Assembly (NCBI GenBank): GCA_900321275.1
Contig: ONVI01000040.1
Location: forward strand, 1 to 55,996
DNA: 55,996 nt
DNA from: an uncultured Eubacteriales bacterium
GTDB lineage: Bacteria > Bacillota > Clostridia > Oscillospirales > Oscillospiraceae
Direction of reading: 5' to 3'
Below are positions 33,377 to 42,143 of the stretch, in pieces (position 1 is the first letter of the stretch; each line of letters begins with the position of its first letter). The notes beneath the pieces are model-generated. The model saw only the letters and a program-made list of their open reading frames with translations. It ran no database searches and had not been told where the DNA came from. The position numbers and the translations under genes are program-made.

Positions 33377-35035
33377 ATGAAAAAGATCGTATCTGTGATG
33401 ATGATGCTCTCGCTGCTGCTGTCCGCTGCGGCGTTCGGCGGCGCGGCCGCCTATGCTGCGGACATCCCCAACATCACCATGGACCCGTCTGACGAGGATC
33501 AGCAGCTCACGCTTATTTCCTCGAAGCTCGCAGACCTCAAGCAGCCTGACAGCGAGCACCCCTGGTATTACACGGTGACCGACCTTGATCATGACGGGAA
33601 CCTCGAATTCATTGCGGCTTCCCAGCACCCCGTGGACCGCTCCACCAATCTGCGGATCTGGGAGGTCACCGCGGATCGAAGCGCACTGACAGAGTGCCGC
33701 CTTGACAAAGACCCGGAGGAGTCCTTCCCGGATATCCTGACCGATGTTTCCGATACCTACTTCGATGCCGCGACCGATACCTGGTATTACATGCTCTATG
33801 ACAACATTATCATCTCCGATTCGGAGGTCTATACCATCAAGACCGCCGTTCATCTGAAGGATGGCGTCATTGACTATGTCCCTTATGCCGTCGAACATAC
33901 CGTGGTGCAGAATGGAGTCCGCAGCGTTTCCCATACGGATATCAACGGCATGAACATCTCCGCAGAGCAGTACAACGCCTCCGGCGATAACGCGATGGCG
34001 GGCATGACGCACAGCAACACAAGCTTTGAGTGGCTCAAGTCGGCGGAGATCGACAGCCCGACCCTCCTGGCGGACAGCTTCCTGGTATTTATGGGGCAGA
34101 AGGCCCCGACCGAGACCTTCCCTGTTCCCAAGCCTGCTGCGCTTGAGGCTCCCGAGGCTTCGCCCGCGCCCGCGCCGACAGCTGCACCCGCTCCGGCGCC
34201 CGCGCCTCAGCCTCCGGTATATCTGACTGTGACCAAGAATCCCACCAATGAGAACAGGACAGAGGGGGATACCGCGTACTTCGTCTCTGCCGCCAGCGCC
34301 TATGAATCTCTGACCTGGACCTTTGTTTCCCCCGACGGCGGCGAATACTCCGCCCAGACCATGCAGAGCAGATGGGGCACCATCGACGGCCTGAGCAGCA
34401 CCACCCTGTCCATCTCCGGCGTCAGCACCGACATGAACGGCTGGGGCACCTACTGCACCTTCTATTACAAAGGCCAGACCGCCCGCACCACCACGGCGTA
34501 CCTGTATGTCGCCGCGCAGCCTGCGCCGCAGCCCGCACCCAGCGGAAGCTATCCCGGTACCGTCACGGACTGGAATTACAGCAGCGTGACCGTTTTTGTC
34601 GCCGGTACCGTCACCGTTACGATCCCCAGAAGCATCTGCACCATTGACGGAGACCTCTACTACGGCGCGGACGCCACCGTCTATTGGGACGGCAGCGATG
34701 TCACATACTGCTACATTCAGGGCGATCAGCCGGCTCCGACGCCCACCTACGGCTCTATGAGCGGCACGGCATACGAGGGCGGCGGCGGATATGCCATCAA
34801 TCTGTCGAACGGCAGCCAGGTGTATGTCGACGCCTGGAAGTGCAACGTGGAAGGCCAGTTCTACGACGGCTGCTCCGCAGTGGTTTATTACACGGACTAC
34901 CCCAGCAGCGAAAACATTTACCAGGCGGATATCTTCGGCAATCAGGGCCTCATTATACCTGACCATGCCACGGGCTTTGATCCCGGCCTTCTCCCCGGAG
35001 ACGGGCATGCCACGGGCTTCGGCTTCGGCGGCTGA
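33377..35035 (+). CDS. Secreted Ig-like protein of unknown function
   Basis: This 552-residue protein has a clear signal peptide (MKKIVSVMMMLSLLLSAAAF, cleavage near residue 30). The N-terminal domain (about 30-250) has an odd FDAATDTWYYMLYDN-like beta pattern and a calcium-like DLDHDGNLEF stretch. A proline/alanine linker (about 250-280) leads to an Ig-like domain (about 280-380, with SLTWTFVSPDGG and WGTYCTFYYKGQTA) and then two similar small beta domains separated by another proline linker. No anchor is seen. It probably works at the cell surface. An AAGGAAGG ribosome site precedes the ATG. Confidence 0.75.
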   Translation: MKKIVSVMMMLSLLLSAAAFGGAAAYAADIPNITMDPSDEDQQLTLISSKLADLKQPDSEHPWYYTVTDLDHDGNLEFIAASQHPVDRSTNLRIWEVTADRSALTECRLDKDPEESFPDILTDVSDTYFDAATDTWYYMLYDNIIISDSEVYTIKTAVHLKDGVIDYVPYAVEHTVVQNGVRSVSHTDINGMNISAEQYNASGDNAMAGMTHSNTSFEWLKSAEIDSPTLLADSFLVFMGQKAPTETFPVPKPAALEAPEASPAPAPTAAPAPAPAPQPPVYLTVTKNPTNENRTEGDTAYFVSAASAYESLTWTFVSPDGGEYSAQTMQSRWGTIDGLSSTTLSISGVSTDMNGWGTYCTFYYKGQTARTTTAYLYVAAQPAPQPAPSGSYPGTVTDWNYSSVTVFVAGTVTVTIPRSICTIDGDLYYGADATVYWDGSDVTYCYIQGDQPAPTPTYGSMSGTAYEGGGGYAINLSNGSQVYVDAWKCNVEGQFYDGCSAVVYYTDYPSSENIYQADIFGNQGLIIPDHATGFDPGLLPGDGHATGFGFGG

Positions 35036-35143
35036 GACAGGACGGCCATCTGCCCGGACTGCGGCCCTCCGGCCACGCATTATCGGGCGTCAAATACGGA
35101 TTCAATGTGAGTTTTATTTTTACATGAATAAGGAGGAAACAGC

Positions 35144-35350
35144 ATGAGCACGGAAAAGCTTGCAATCCATGATGAGCAGCTCAATCAGACCAGCGGCGGT
35201 ACGCTGCTTCCATACCGTGTCAAGCCCGGCGACAGCCTCGCGGCGATTGCGGAGCAGTATCATGTCAGCGTGAGTGATCTTGCGCGCTGGAATAATATTG
35301 AGAATCCCGATATACTGACAGTCGGCCAGCAGCTCGTTATTAAATACTGA
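35144..35350 (+). CDS. Tiny LysM protein with a double-glycine leader
   Basis: This 68-residue protein has no classical signal peptide. Instead it opens with MSTEKLAIHDEQLNQTSGG: an acidic stretch with spaced leucines ending in Gly18-Gly19, the form of bacteriocin-type leaders cut by PCAT peptidase-transporters. The remaining 49 residues are one LysM domain (YRVKPGDSLAAIAEQYHVSV and DILTVGQQLVIKY), which binds peptidoglycan sugars. The start has a perfect AAGGAGG site. No PCAT transporter lies in this window. It follows the secreted Ig-like protein by 108 bp and a repeat element begins 1 bp after its stop. Confidence 0.85.
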   Translation: MSTEKLAIHDEQLNQTSGGTLLPYRVKPGDSLAAIAEQYHVSVSDLARWNNIENPDILTVGQQLVIKY

Positions 35351-35351
35351 A

Positions 35352-35515
35352 GGAAACGCCGATTAAATCCCCCCCGCGTACGGCTTGACGGCATATTTCC
35401 CGTCTGTCTTTGGCTGAAAAACTTGAAATACACAAAGTATTCCTGCGTTTTTCAGCTTTCGACAGCCGAAAAATCTGCTCGCCAATCCGCACACGTCAAT
35501 TTAATCAGCGCTTCC
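35352..35515. repeat. MITE-like repeat family B, copy 1
   Basis: A 164-bp element with ends GGAAACGCCGATTAAAT and ATTTAATCAGCGCTTCC, near-perfect inverted repeats. The centre shares CTTGAAATACACAAAGTATT with the copy at 49417-49538. It starts directly after the LysM stop codon. No ORF. Confidence 0.8.
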
Positions 35516-35572
35516 TGAACACAATGACAGCGCAGCGGAGACTGCGCGGAAATCGGAGGGAAACGAAAGTCT

Positions 35573-36226
35573 ATGGAAGAAAAAACAAAAAGCCAGATTC
35601 GGAAAGAGGAAAAACAGGCAAAGAAGGAAGCAAAGAGACAGAAATACCAGAACGCCCCGGCGCTGGTACGGGCATGGCATATGTGGCTCAAGTATGTGGT
35701 GCTGGTTCTGGTTATTATTGCCCTGCTGTTTTGCGGTTTTGTATACGCGTCCTACCGATATGTGATGTATGAAGCGGAGAAGCTCGCGGAAAACATCGTT
35801 CCGGCAGCGGAGGGCGACCTCCTGAAATTCACGACCAAAGACCTGGACGGTAACGAGATCAACAGTGAGGATCTGTTCCGCGGGCATGAGCTTACCATGC
35901 TCAATGTCTGGGCTACCTGGTGCGGCCCCTGCAAGAGAGAGCTGCCTGATCTCGGTAAAATGGCAAAGGACTTTGAGGCGAAGAACTGTCAGATTGTCGG
36001 GCTCTGCCTGGATGGGGACGAGGAGGCCGAAACGGCGAAGAAGCTTCTGAAGGAAGCCGGAGTAGAATACCTGAACATCATCGCGCCCGGGAACATGATG
36101 GATGTGCTTCCGGTCGTCAACATCCCCACGACATACTTCCTGAACAGCGAGGGCTGTGTCGTCGGCGAGCCGATTGTGGGCGCCTACGTGGAGGAATACC
36201 CGAAACGGCTCGAGGGTCTGAAGTGA
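35573..36226 (+). CDS. Membrane-anchored thioredoxin-like protein (TlpA/ResA type)
   Basis: This 217-residue protein has a strongly basic cytoplasmic start, one membrane helix (about 43-62), and an outside thioredoxin fold with NVWATWCGPCKRELPDL (Cys117 and Cys120) and the cis-proline region VNIPTTYFL. The family reduces disulfides outside the membrane, for example in cytochrome c or spore-envelope biogenesis, or works with peroxide defence. The partner is not shown here. The upstream repeat element separates it from the LysM gene. Confidence 0.9.
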   Translation: MEEKTKSQIRKEEKQAKKEAKRQKYQNAPALVRAWHMWLKYVVLVLVIIALLFCGFVYASYRYVMYEAEKLAENIVPAAEGDLLKFTTKDLDGNEINSEDLFRGHELTMLNVWATWCGPCKRELPDLGKMAKDFEAKNCQIVGLCLDGDEEAETAKKLLKEAGVEYLNIIAPGNMMDVLPVVNIPTTYFLNSEGCVVGEPIVGAYVEEYPKRLEGLK

Positions 36227-36310
36227 ATTTTTGAGTTTCGTAATCTTGAGCAGGAGGGCAGAACCGGACTTTCCGGTTCCGTCCTCTGCTTCATACAGTG
36301 AGGGAATAAA

Positions 36311-37126
36311 ATGGCAGAACATGTTCAGATTAAAACCGCAAAATGGGATGGTGCGGAGATGGATTATTTCTGCTTCGGCCGCGGGAAAGAAACGCTTGTG
36401 ATCGTGCCCGGACTCAGCGTACAGAGCGTCATGGGCGCGGCGGATGCCGTTGCGCGGCAATACGCTTCGCTGACGGATGCTTACACGATCTATGTGCTTG
36501 ACCGCAGAAAAGACCTGCCCGCCGCGTATCCCATGCGGGATATGGCGGAGGATACGGCGGGCGCGCTGCAAGCCCTGGGACTCAGACAGGTAAACCTCTT
36601 CGGCGCGTCCCAGGGGGGCATGATTTCCATGCAGATCGCCATACACCATCCGGAGCTTGTGAAAAAACTGGTTCTCGGCTCCACGACAGCCTGTGTGACC
36701 GACGGGCAGTTTGTGCTGTTTGATCAGTGGATTCGCCTCGCCGCGGCCGGAGACGCGCAGGCGCTGTACCTCGCGTTTGGTGAGGCACTCTACCCGAAGG
36801 AGATATTCGAAGCCTCGCAGGAGCTCTTGAAGGACCTGGCAAAATCCGTAACGGAAGAGGAGCTGCGCCGCTTTGCCGTGATGGCGAAGGCTTTGAAAGG
36901 CTTTGATATCACGCGGGAACTTTCGGAAATCCGCTGCCCGGCGCTGGTGATCGGTTCTGAGGACGACCGGGTGGTCGGCGGGGAAGCGAGCCGGATCATC
37001 GCGGAGCGCCTGAGAGGACACTCGGGCTGTGAGCTTTTTATGTATGACGGTTACGGACACGCCGCCTATGATACCGCGCCGGATTACAGAGACCGCATCG
37101 CGAGATTTCTTGCGAAAACTGAATAA
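36311..37126 (+). CDS. Alpha/beta hydrolase
   Basis: This 271-residue enzyme has the nucleophile elbow GASQGG (Ser100), oxyanion region IVPGLSVQS, an acid in EDDRVVGGE and the closing histidine in GYGHAAYD. It is soluble and of the haloperoxidase/esterase-like type. The substrate is not known. The start is an ATG with a GAGGGAA ribosome site. The stop is only 2 bp from a family C repeat. Confidence 0.88.
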   Translation: MAEHVQIKTAKWDGAEMDYFCFGRGKETLVIVPGLSVQSVMGAADAVARQYASLTDAYTIYVLDRRKDLPAAYPMRDMAEDTAGALQALGLRQVNLFGASQGGMISMQIAIHHPELVKKLVLGSTTACVTDGQFVLFDQWIRLAAAGDAQALYLAFGEALYPKEIFEASQELLKDLAKSVTEEELRRFAVMAKALKGFDITRELSEIRCPALVIGSEDDRVVGGEASRIIAERLRGHSGCELFMYDGYGHAAYDTAPDYRDRIARFLAKTE

Positions 37127-37128
37127 TC

Positions 37129-37276
37129 GGGCTGTCTCAAAATGCATAACCATGCGAAATCGTAGGGGCCGATGCCCTCATCGGCCCGCTGTTTTACGAC
37201 AATGTGCGTAATGCAACGGGTCGATCTGGGGATCGACCCCTACGGTTTTGGGTTAACATGCATTTTGAGACAGCCC
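37129..37276. repeat. MITE-like repeat family C, copy 1
   Basis: A 148-bp element bounded by perfect 19-bp inverted repeats GGGCTGTCTCAAAATGCAT. Inside it has two palindromic blocks, GGGGCCGATG..CATCGGCCC and GGGTCGATC..GATCGACCC. The same element lies inverted at 40447-40594. Confidence 0.9.
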
Positions 37277-37301
37277 TGCCGGCGGAATGGCTGTCGCGCA
37301 G

Positions 37302-37832
37302 TTATGTTTGGGAGTCGAGCAGCTCCTTTGCTTTCTTCAGTACAGGTATTTCTCTGTTTGCGATAAGCCTTCCCAATCTTGTACAGCCGCATCTCTCATA
37401 TTCATTCAGCGCATCAATATATGTTAGCTTCAAAGTTGACAAATGATAGTTTTCTCTTTCCTCTTTTGTCAGATGCTTCTCTCCAAAGGATACAATCCGG
37501 CATAGGAAATAATGGTTGATGTTATGCCTGCGGATCAGATTGTAGTAATCGCTGACAACGCCGATTTTGCAGATCACATCAACGCTTACGCCGAGTTCTT
37601 CATGAAGCTCGCGCCTGATTGCGGCGTCCGGGTCCTCGTTGGATTCTACGCCCCCGCCGGCGGTTTCAATATACGCGGCCTTTTCAAATTCATCATCTCT
37701 TTCCACTCTGACAAAATAGAAATCACTGTCATTGTCTACCACGATCGCCCGGGCAATGATCCTGTCATGGTCTATTGCCGTAAGCGGCCATTCCGTGTCT
37801 TCCAGCTCCAAAAGCCACTCTCCCTGTTTCAT
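37302..37832 (-). CDS. Nudix hydrolase
   Basis: This 176-residue protein has a full Nudix box GGGVESNEDPDAAIRRELHEELGV (GX5EX7REUXEEXGU), preceded by a beta region with YFVRVERDDEFEKAAYIET. It should hydrolyse nucleoside diphosphates linked to another group. The substrate is not shown. A possible minus-strand promoter with TTGACG (37928-37933) and CATTAT (37905-37910), 17 bp apart, lies upstream. Confidence 0.88.
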   Translation of the reverse strand: MKQGEWLLELEDTEWPLTAIDHDRIIARAIVVDNDSDFYFVRVERDDEFEKAAYIETAGGGVESNEDPDAAIRRELHEELGVSVDVICKIGVVSDYYNLIRRHNINHYFLCRIVSFGEKHLTKEERENYHLSTLKLTYIDALNEYERCGCTRLGRLIANREIPVLKKAKELLDSQT

Positions 37833-37969
37833 GATGATTTCCGCCTTTCACGAATCCCGATTGATCGAAACACTGTTCATTGATTTGCATAATTGTACAG
37901 CAGTATAATGCACGATAAGAGAAGAAACGTCAAGATTAATCAATTTTTCAGTCGGCCCTGTACACAGGA

Positions 37970-37998
37970 TTGCCATGAGCATATAAAAATGCTAAAAT
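37970..37998 (+). promoter_or_regulatory. Promoter of the small membrane protein / two-component operon
   Basis: TTGCCA (37970-37975) and TAAAAT (37993-37998) are 17 bp apart, 47 bp before the ATG at 38045. Confidence 0.65.
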
Positions 37999-38044
37999 GT
38001 TCACAGCGTTGAGATGAAAGCAAACAGACAGGCGGTGAAGCAAT

Positions 38045-38509
38045 ATGAGTGCGTTCTTCGGAAAAGAGGAACTGGAGAATCTGAAAAGCCTGAAGCACGA
38101 TCTGGTTGATCCGGTGAAGAGCTTCACAAATGAGGTTTACAGGGATACGGTCGGCGATGCCGGAAGCTTTTATGCGGACAAGGCGCGCAAAGCGCAGCAC
38201 CGTGCGAAGCTTACACAGGAAAAGACAAAGGCGCGGATGGCGGCGATTCGGCGCGAGCAGGAGGAAATGAAGCAGCGGAGAAACGCGACCATGAAACGAG
38301 CCGCGATCATCTTGGCTGTTCTTGCGCTGTTCGCTATTGTCGTTATCTCTGCGGCCATTTCCGCCCACGCCGAAGAGCAGAATGTTCTCGGCCTCGGGGA
38401 CGCCTGCCTGATCCAATCCTGCTATAACGATACAGATGATATTTTCTCCCGCCCGTGCTATACTGGAAACGAGGTGAGGCCCGATGCGACTACTGTATGC
38501 CGAAGATGA
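38045..38509 (+). CDS. Small membrane protein preceding a two-component system
   Basis: This 154-residue protein has a helical, highly charged cytoplasmic part (about 1-80, with AHRAKLTQEKTKARMAAIRR) and one membrane helix (about 86-106), then a short outside tail. I do not recognise it. It overlaps the response regulator start by 26 bp; the last residues may be affected by that overlap. It has a good promoter, so I consider it real. Its place suggests a sensor helper or a target of the two-component system. Confidence 0.6.
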   Translation: MSAFFGKEELENLKSLKHDLVDPVKSFTNEVYRDTVGDAGSFYADKARKAQHRAKLTQEKTKARMAAIRREQEEMKQRRNATMKRAAIILAVLALFAIVVISAAISAHAEEQNVLGLGDACLIQSCYNDTDDIFSRPCYTGNEVRPDATTVCRR

Positions 38510-39158
38510 AAAATCCCTGGCCAGAGCCGTCTCGACGATTCTGGTCAAGAACAACTATTCCGTCGATGTCGTCTATGACGGCGAAAGCGCGCTGGACTAT
38601 CTCTCAACGGAGAACTACGACGGCGCGATCCTGGACGTGATGATGCCGAAGCTGGACGGTATCGAGGTTCTCCGACGCATGCGCCGGCGCGGCGACAGCA
38701 CGCCGGTTCTGCTGCTCACAGCCAGGTCGGAGATCGACGACCGGGTTACAGGCCTCGACAGCGGGGCCAACGATTACCTGACAAAGCCCTTCGACATGAA
38801 AGAGCTGCTGGCCCGCATCCGCGCGATGACGCGGGTGCTGTCCGTTCAGCCGGATAAAACCATATCCTTCGGCAAAGTCACGCTCGACTGTGCAAGCTAT
38901 GATCTGAGCGGGCCGGGCGGCAGCACAAAGCTTGCCGGAAAGGAATTCCAGATGATGGAGATGCTGATGCGCAATCCCCGCAAGCTCGTTTCCACCGAGA
39001 CGTTCATGGATCATATCTGGGGCTATGACAGCGAGGCGGAGCTGAACATCGTGTGGGTATATATCTCCACCCTGCGAAAGAAGCTGAAGGGGATCGACGC
39101 GGATATCGAGATCAAGGCTCAGCGCGGCGTCGGCTATTATCTGGAGGTGCGCGCATGA
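38484..39158 (+). CDS. OmpR/PhoB-family response regulator
   Basis: This 224-residue regulator has a receiver with Asp51 (LDVMMPKLDG), Thr in LLLTAR and Lys in DYLTKPF, then a winged-helix DNA-binding domain (LAGKEFQMMEMLMRNP, VWVYISTLRKKLK). GAGGTGAGG precedes the ATG. The stop overlaps the kinase start by ATGA. The likely targets are envelope genes nearby, by inference only. Confidence 0.95.
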   Translation: MRLLYAEDEKSLARAVSTILVKNNYSVDVVYDGESALDYLSTENYDGAILDVMMPKLDGIEVLRRMRRRGDSTPVLLLTARSEIDDRVTGLDSGANDYLTKPFDMKELLARIRAMTRVLSVQPDKTISFGKVTLDCASYDLSGPGGSTKLAGKEFQMMEMLMRNPRKLVSTETFMDHIWGYDSEAELNIVWVYISTLRKKLKGIDADIEIKAQRGVGYYLEVRA

Positions 39159-40432
39159 TACGCAAGCTCCGAAAAAAGATTGTCGCCGCGGCAATCATCG
39201 CGGTTTTCCTTGTCCTGTTCGTGCTGATCGGCTCGATCAACGTGCTCAACTACAGGAATCTGATCTCCGACGCCGACAGCACCCTGCAGATCCTCGCGGA
39301 TAACAAAGGCGCCTTTCCCCGGCAGATGTTTCGTGCGCAGGATCGGCCGCCGGAGCTGCAATCCCCGCCGAACGAGGGGAAGAGTATTCCCTTCGGCGGA
39401 AGGCGCGGCGGCAGCGGAGAACTGGCTTACCAATCACGCTTTTTCACGGCGTGGTTCTCTGACGGCAGTCTCAGCCGGATCAATCTGGACAACCTTGCCT
39501 CTTTGACCGAGGAAGAAGCCGCGGCTCTTGCGGAAAGCGTGTACGCCTCTGGACGGGGAAAGGGCTTTGCGGAGGAATACCGTTATTGCCGCGTCCTCAG
39601 CGATGGCGAACCCATGCTGGTGTTCCTCAACTGCCAGCGAGAGCTTGGAACCTTCCGCAGCTTTCTGTACGCCAGCATCGGCATCTCCGCGCTGGGAATC
39701 CTCGGGGTTTTCCTGCTCCTGCTGGTGTTCTCCGACCGGATCGTACGCCCGGTCGCGGAGAGCTATGAGAAGCAGAAACGCTTCATCACGGACGCGGGGC
39801 ATGAGCTGAAAACACCGATCACGATCATCCGGGCTGACGCTGACGTTTTGGAGTCCGAGCTGGACGGAGAAAGCGAGTGGATCTCGGATATCCGCAAGCA
39901 GACAAATCGGCTGGCGGAACTCACCGAGGATCTCATCTACCTGTCCAAAATGGAGGAAGAGAATGCTGCGCTGCAGATGCAGAGCTTTTCCTTTTCCGAG
40001 CTTGTCGACGAGACCGCGCAGTCCTTCCAGTCGCTCGCATTCTCAAAGGGAAAGAACTTTTCCTTTTCCGTCACGCCCGATCTGCGCGTGAACGGGGATG
40101 AGAAGGCACTTGCCAAGCTGGTCTCCATCCTGCTGGATAACGCCATGAAATATTCGCCGGAAAACGGGATTGTGGAGCTCCGGCTGGAGCAGAGCGGCAG
40201 GCTTGCCCGGCTTATGGTCAGAAACAGCACGCCACCGATGGAAAAGGGAAACGCGGATCGGCTGTTCGAGCGATTCGCCCGGGAAGACCGCTCACGCAAT
40301 TCGGAGTCAGGCGGCTTCGGCCTGGGCCTGGCAATTGCGAAGGCCGTGACGGAAGCGCACAAGGGGACGATCCACGCGGAATCCGAGGACGGTGTTTCGC
40401 TGACCGTGACGGCGGAGCTGCCGCTTTGCTGA
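39155..40432 (+). CDS. Sensor histidine kinase
   Basis: I start this 425-residue kinase at ATG 39155. It has a membrane helix (about 11-32), an outside domain (about 33-165), a second helix (about 170-195), HisKA (TDAGHELKTPIT, His216), and HATPase with the N box NAMKYSP and GGFGLGLAIAK. It is the partner of the regulator just upstream. The outside domain has a proline- and glycine-rich stretch (DRPPELQSPPNEGK) and no known ligand. A family C repeat follows 15 bp after its stop. Confidence 0.94.
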   Translation: MIRKLRKKIVAAAIIAVFLVLFVLIGSINVLNYRNLISDADSTLQILADNKGAFPRQMFRAQDRPPELQSPPNEGKSIPFGGRRGGSGELAYQSRFFTAWFSDGSLSRINLDNLASLTEEEAAALAESVYASGRGKGFAEEYRYCRVLSDGEPMLVFLNCQRELGTFRSFLYASIGISALGILGVFLLLLVFSDRIVRPVAESYEKQKRFITDAGHELKTPITIIRADADVLESELDGESEWISDIRKQTNRLAELTEDLIYLSKMEEENAALQMQSFSFSELVDETAQSFQSLAFSKGKNFSFSVTPDLRVNGDEKALAKLVSILLDNAMKYSPENGIVELRLEQSGRLARLMVRNSTPPMEKGNADRLFERFAREDRSRNSESGGFGLGLAIAKAVTEAHKGTIHAESEDGVSLTVTAELPLC

Positions 40433-40446
40433 TTCCTCCCAAAAAA

Positions 40447-40594
40447 GGGCTGTCTCAAAATGCATGTTAAACCAAAACCGTAGGGGTCGATCCCCGGATC
40501 GACCCGCTGCATTACGCACATTGTCGTAAAACAGCGGATCGATGAGGGCATCGGCCCCTGCAATTTTTCGTGGTTATGCATTTTGAGACAGCCT
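40447..40594. repeat. MITE-like repeat family C, copy 2 (inverted)
   Basis: A 148-bp element nearly identical to the reverse complement of 37129-37276, with the same GGGCTGTCTCAAAATGCAT end. It lies between the convergent kinase and beta-helix genes and is the only thing in that gap. Confidence 0.9.
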
Positions 40595-40610
40595 GTTGGT
40601 TTCAAGGATT

Positions 40611-42143
40611 TCAGGGACGCATACCGCGGCGGCCTCCGCCGAAGTCTCCCTGGACGCCGTGGCCTTCGCCGAAGTCTCCCCGGCCGCCGGGGCCGCCACT
40701 GAAATCACCCTCCTGATCGCCGAAAGCACCATGGCCGCCGAAGCCGCCCTGACCGCCAAAGCCGCCCTGGCCGCCGAAGCCGCCCTGGCCGCGGCCCATC
40801 ATCTGATTGGGGATCGTGCTGACCTGCTGGCCGTTGATATAGACCGTCCCCCCGGTGAAGCTGACGCTGCCGTCGCAATCAAAAGCGGATTGGCCGTTGA
40901 CGCTGATCGTTCCGCCGCTGATGATGATATTGCCGTTGGAGTCGATGCCGTCGGTGTCTCCCGCGCCCATCGTGACGGAAACAGTACCGCCGGTGATCTC
41001 CACGGTCGGGGTAAGGGAAGAGGACTTGTGCGCCGCATTGATGCCGTCACCCGAGGAAGCGATTGTGATGTCCCCGCCGCTGATGAGAATATAGCTTCCC
41101 TCAATTCCCTCATATGCCGTGATGCTCAGCGTGCCGCCGGAGATTGTGACCTTCTCATTCGCGTGGATAGCGTCGTCCGGGCTCAGAAGTGTGAACACAC
41201 CGTCACTGATGAGGATCGAGCCGTCTGTGTGGATGGCGTCGTCGAGAGAGTCGATCCGATAGGTGCCGCTGCCGATCGTGATGGCGTTTCCGGCCTTGAT
41301 GCCCTTGCAGGATTCCTCCGCGCTGCCGCTGCGCGCGCTGCTTCCGCCGCCGGAAATAATACTGACACCGGCGTTTTCAGCCGTGAAAACCGTTGCGGCC
41401 TGGATGCCGTCGTTGCCGGAGACGATGCTGAGCGTTGAATCGGCAGCGGAGACAAAGCCCTTGGCTGCGTCCGTGTCATTATCCGAGCGAACGCCGTCGC
41501 TGCCCGCCGTGATGCTGACAGCCGCCTCGGAAAAACTGACGGAGTCTTTGCCGCTGAGACCGACATTTTTCGCATTCACGGAGAGATCCTTCGCCGTGAT
41601 CACAAGATCGTCCTTGGAGACAAGCGCGTGCTTGCAGTTGCCGTTGATCGTAAGCCTGCCGGCGCCGTTGACCGTGAGATCGGCTTTGCTGAACACAGCC
41701 GCGTCCGGGGTGGTATCGCCGTCTGTAAACGTATAATCCGAGCCGTCGGAGATTTCATTGACCGTACCCTCCGCCGCGGTGAGAAAGACCTTATCCGCGC
41801 TGCGGACATAGATCGCAGGGCCGTTTTCGTTGGTGATCGCCGCGTTTTCCAGCACGAGCTGAACCTTCTCTTCTTCTCCGGCCTCGACAACGAGCATGCC
41901 TTTATAATTGCCGGAGAGAATGTACGTACCGGCTGACCTGATCGCCAGATCCCCGTCCGGGGAGAGAGTCACCGCTTCGGATGCGTCGTATGCGCCCGAG
42001 GCGTCACGATCGGAGACTGTGGGCTCCGGCGCGGTATAGGCTGCGGAATAACTATCCGCAGCGTTTGCGGGGGCGGCACAGCATCCGATCGGCATCAAGA
42101 GCGCGAGCGCGCAGACCAGCGCAATCTTCAAAGACTTCTTCAT
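40611..42143 (-). CDS. Secreted beta-helix, carbohydrate-binding-like protein
   Basis: This 510-residue protein has a signal peptide (about 1-29), then rows of short repeats with aspartate/glycine turns (SGNDGIQA, IDSLDDAIHT, SPDDAIHAN, ITAYEGIEGSY, ASSGDGINAA) that mark a right-handed beta-helix of the Cthe_2159 (DUF4353) group, which can bind acidic polysaccharides. The C-terminal 60 residues are glycine-rich with repeated GGQGGFGG. It has no anchor. It is the third gene of an operon with DUF4956 and VTC-type proteins; the ATG overlaps the DUF4956 stop. Confidence 0.88.
   Translation of the reverse strand: MKKSLKIALVCALALLMPIGCCAAPANAADSYSAAYTAPEPTVSDRDASGAYDASEAVTLSPDGDLAIRSAGTYILSGNYKGMLVVEAGEEEKVQLVLENAAITNENGPAIYVRSADKVFLTAAEGTVNEISDGSDYTFTDGDTTPDAAVFSKADLTVNGAGRLTINGNCKHALVSKDDLVITAKDLSVNAKNVGLSGKDSVSFSEAAVSITAGSDGVRSDNDTDAAKGFVSAADSTLSIVSGNDGIQAATVFTAENAGVSIISGGGSSARSGSAEESCKGIKAGNAITIGSGTYRIDSLDDAIHTDGSILISDGVFTLLSPDDAIHANEKVTISGGTLSITAYEGIEGSYILISGGDITIASSGDGINAAHKSSSLTPTVEITGGTVSVTMGAGDTDGIDSNGNIIISGGTISVNGQSAFDCDGSVSFTGGTVYINGQQVSTIPNQMMGRGQGGFGGQGGFGGQGGFGGHGAFGDQEGDFSGGPGGRGDFGEGHGVQGDFGGGRRGMRP

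Noticed and set aside
33335-35080. 581-codon minus-strand frame opposite the secreted protein
   Set aside because: Its translation is low-complexity and matches no family; the plus strand has a signal peptide and ribosome site.
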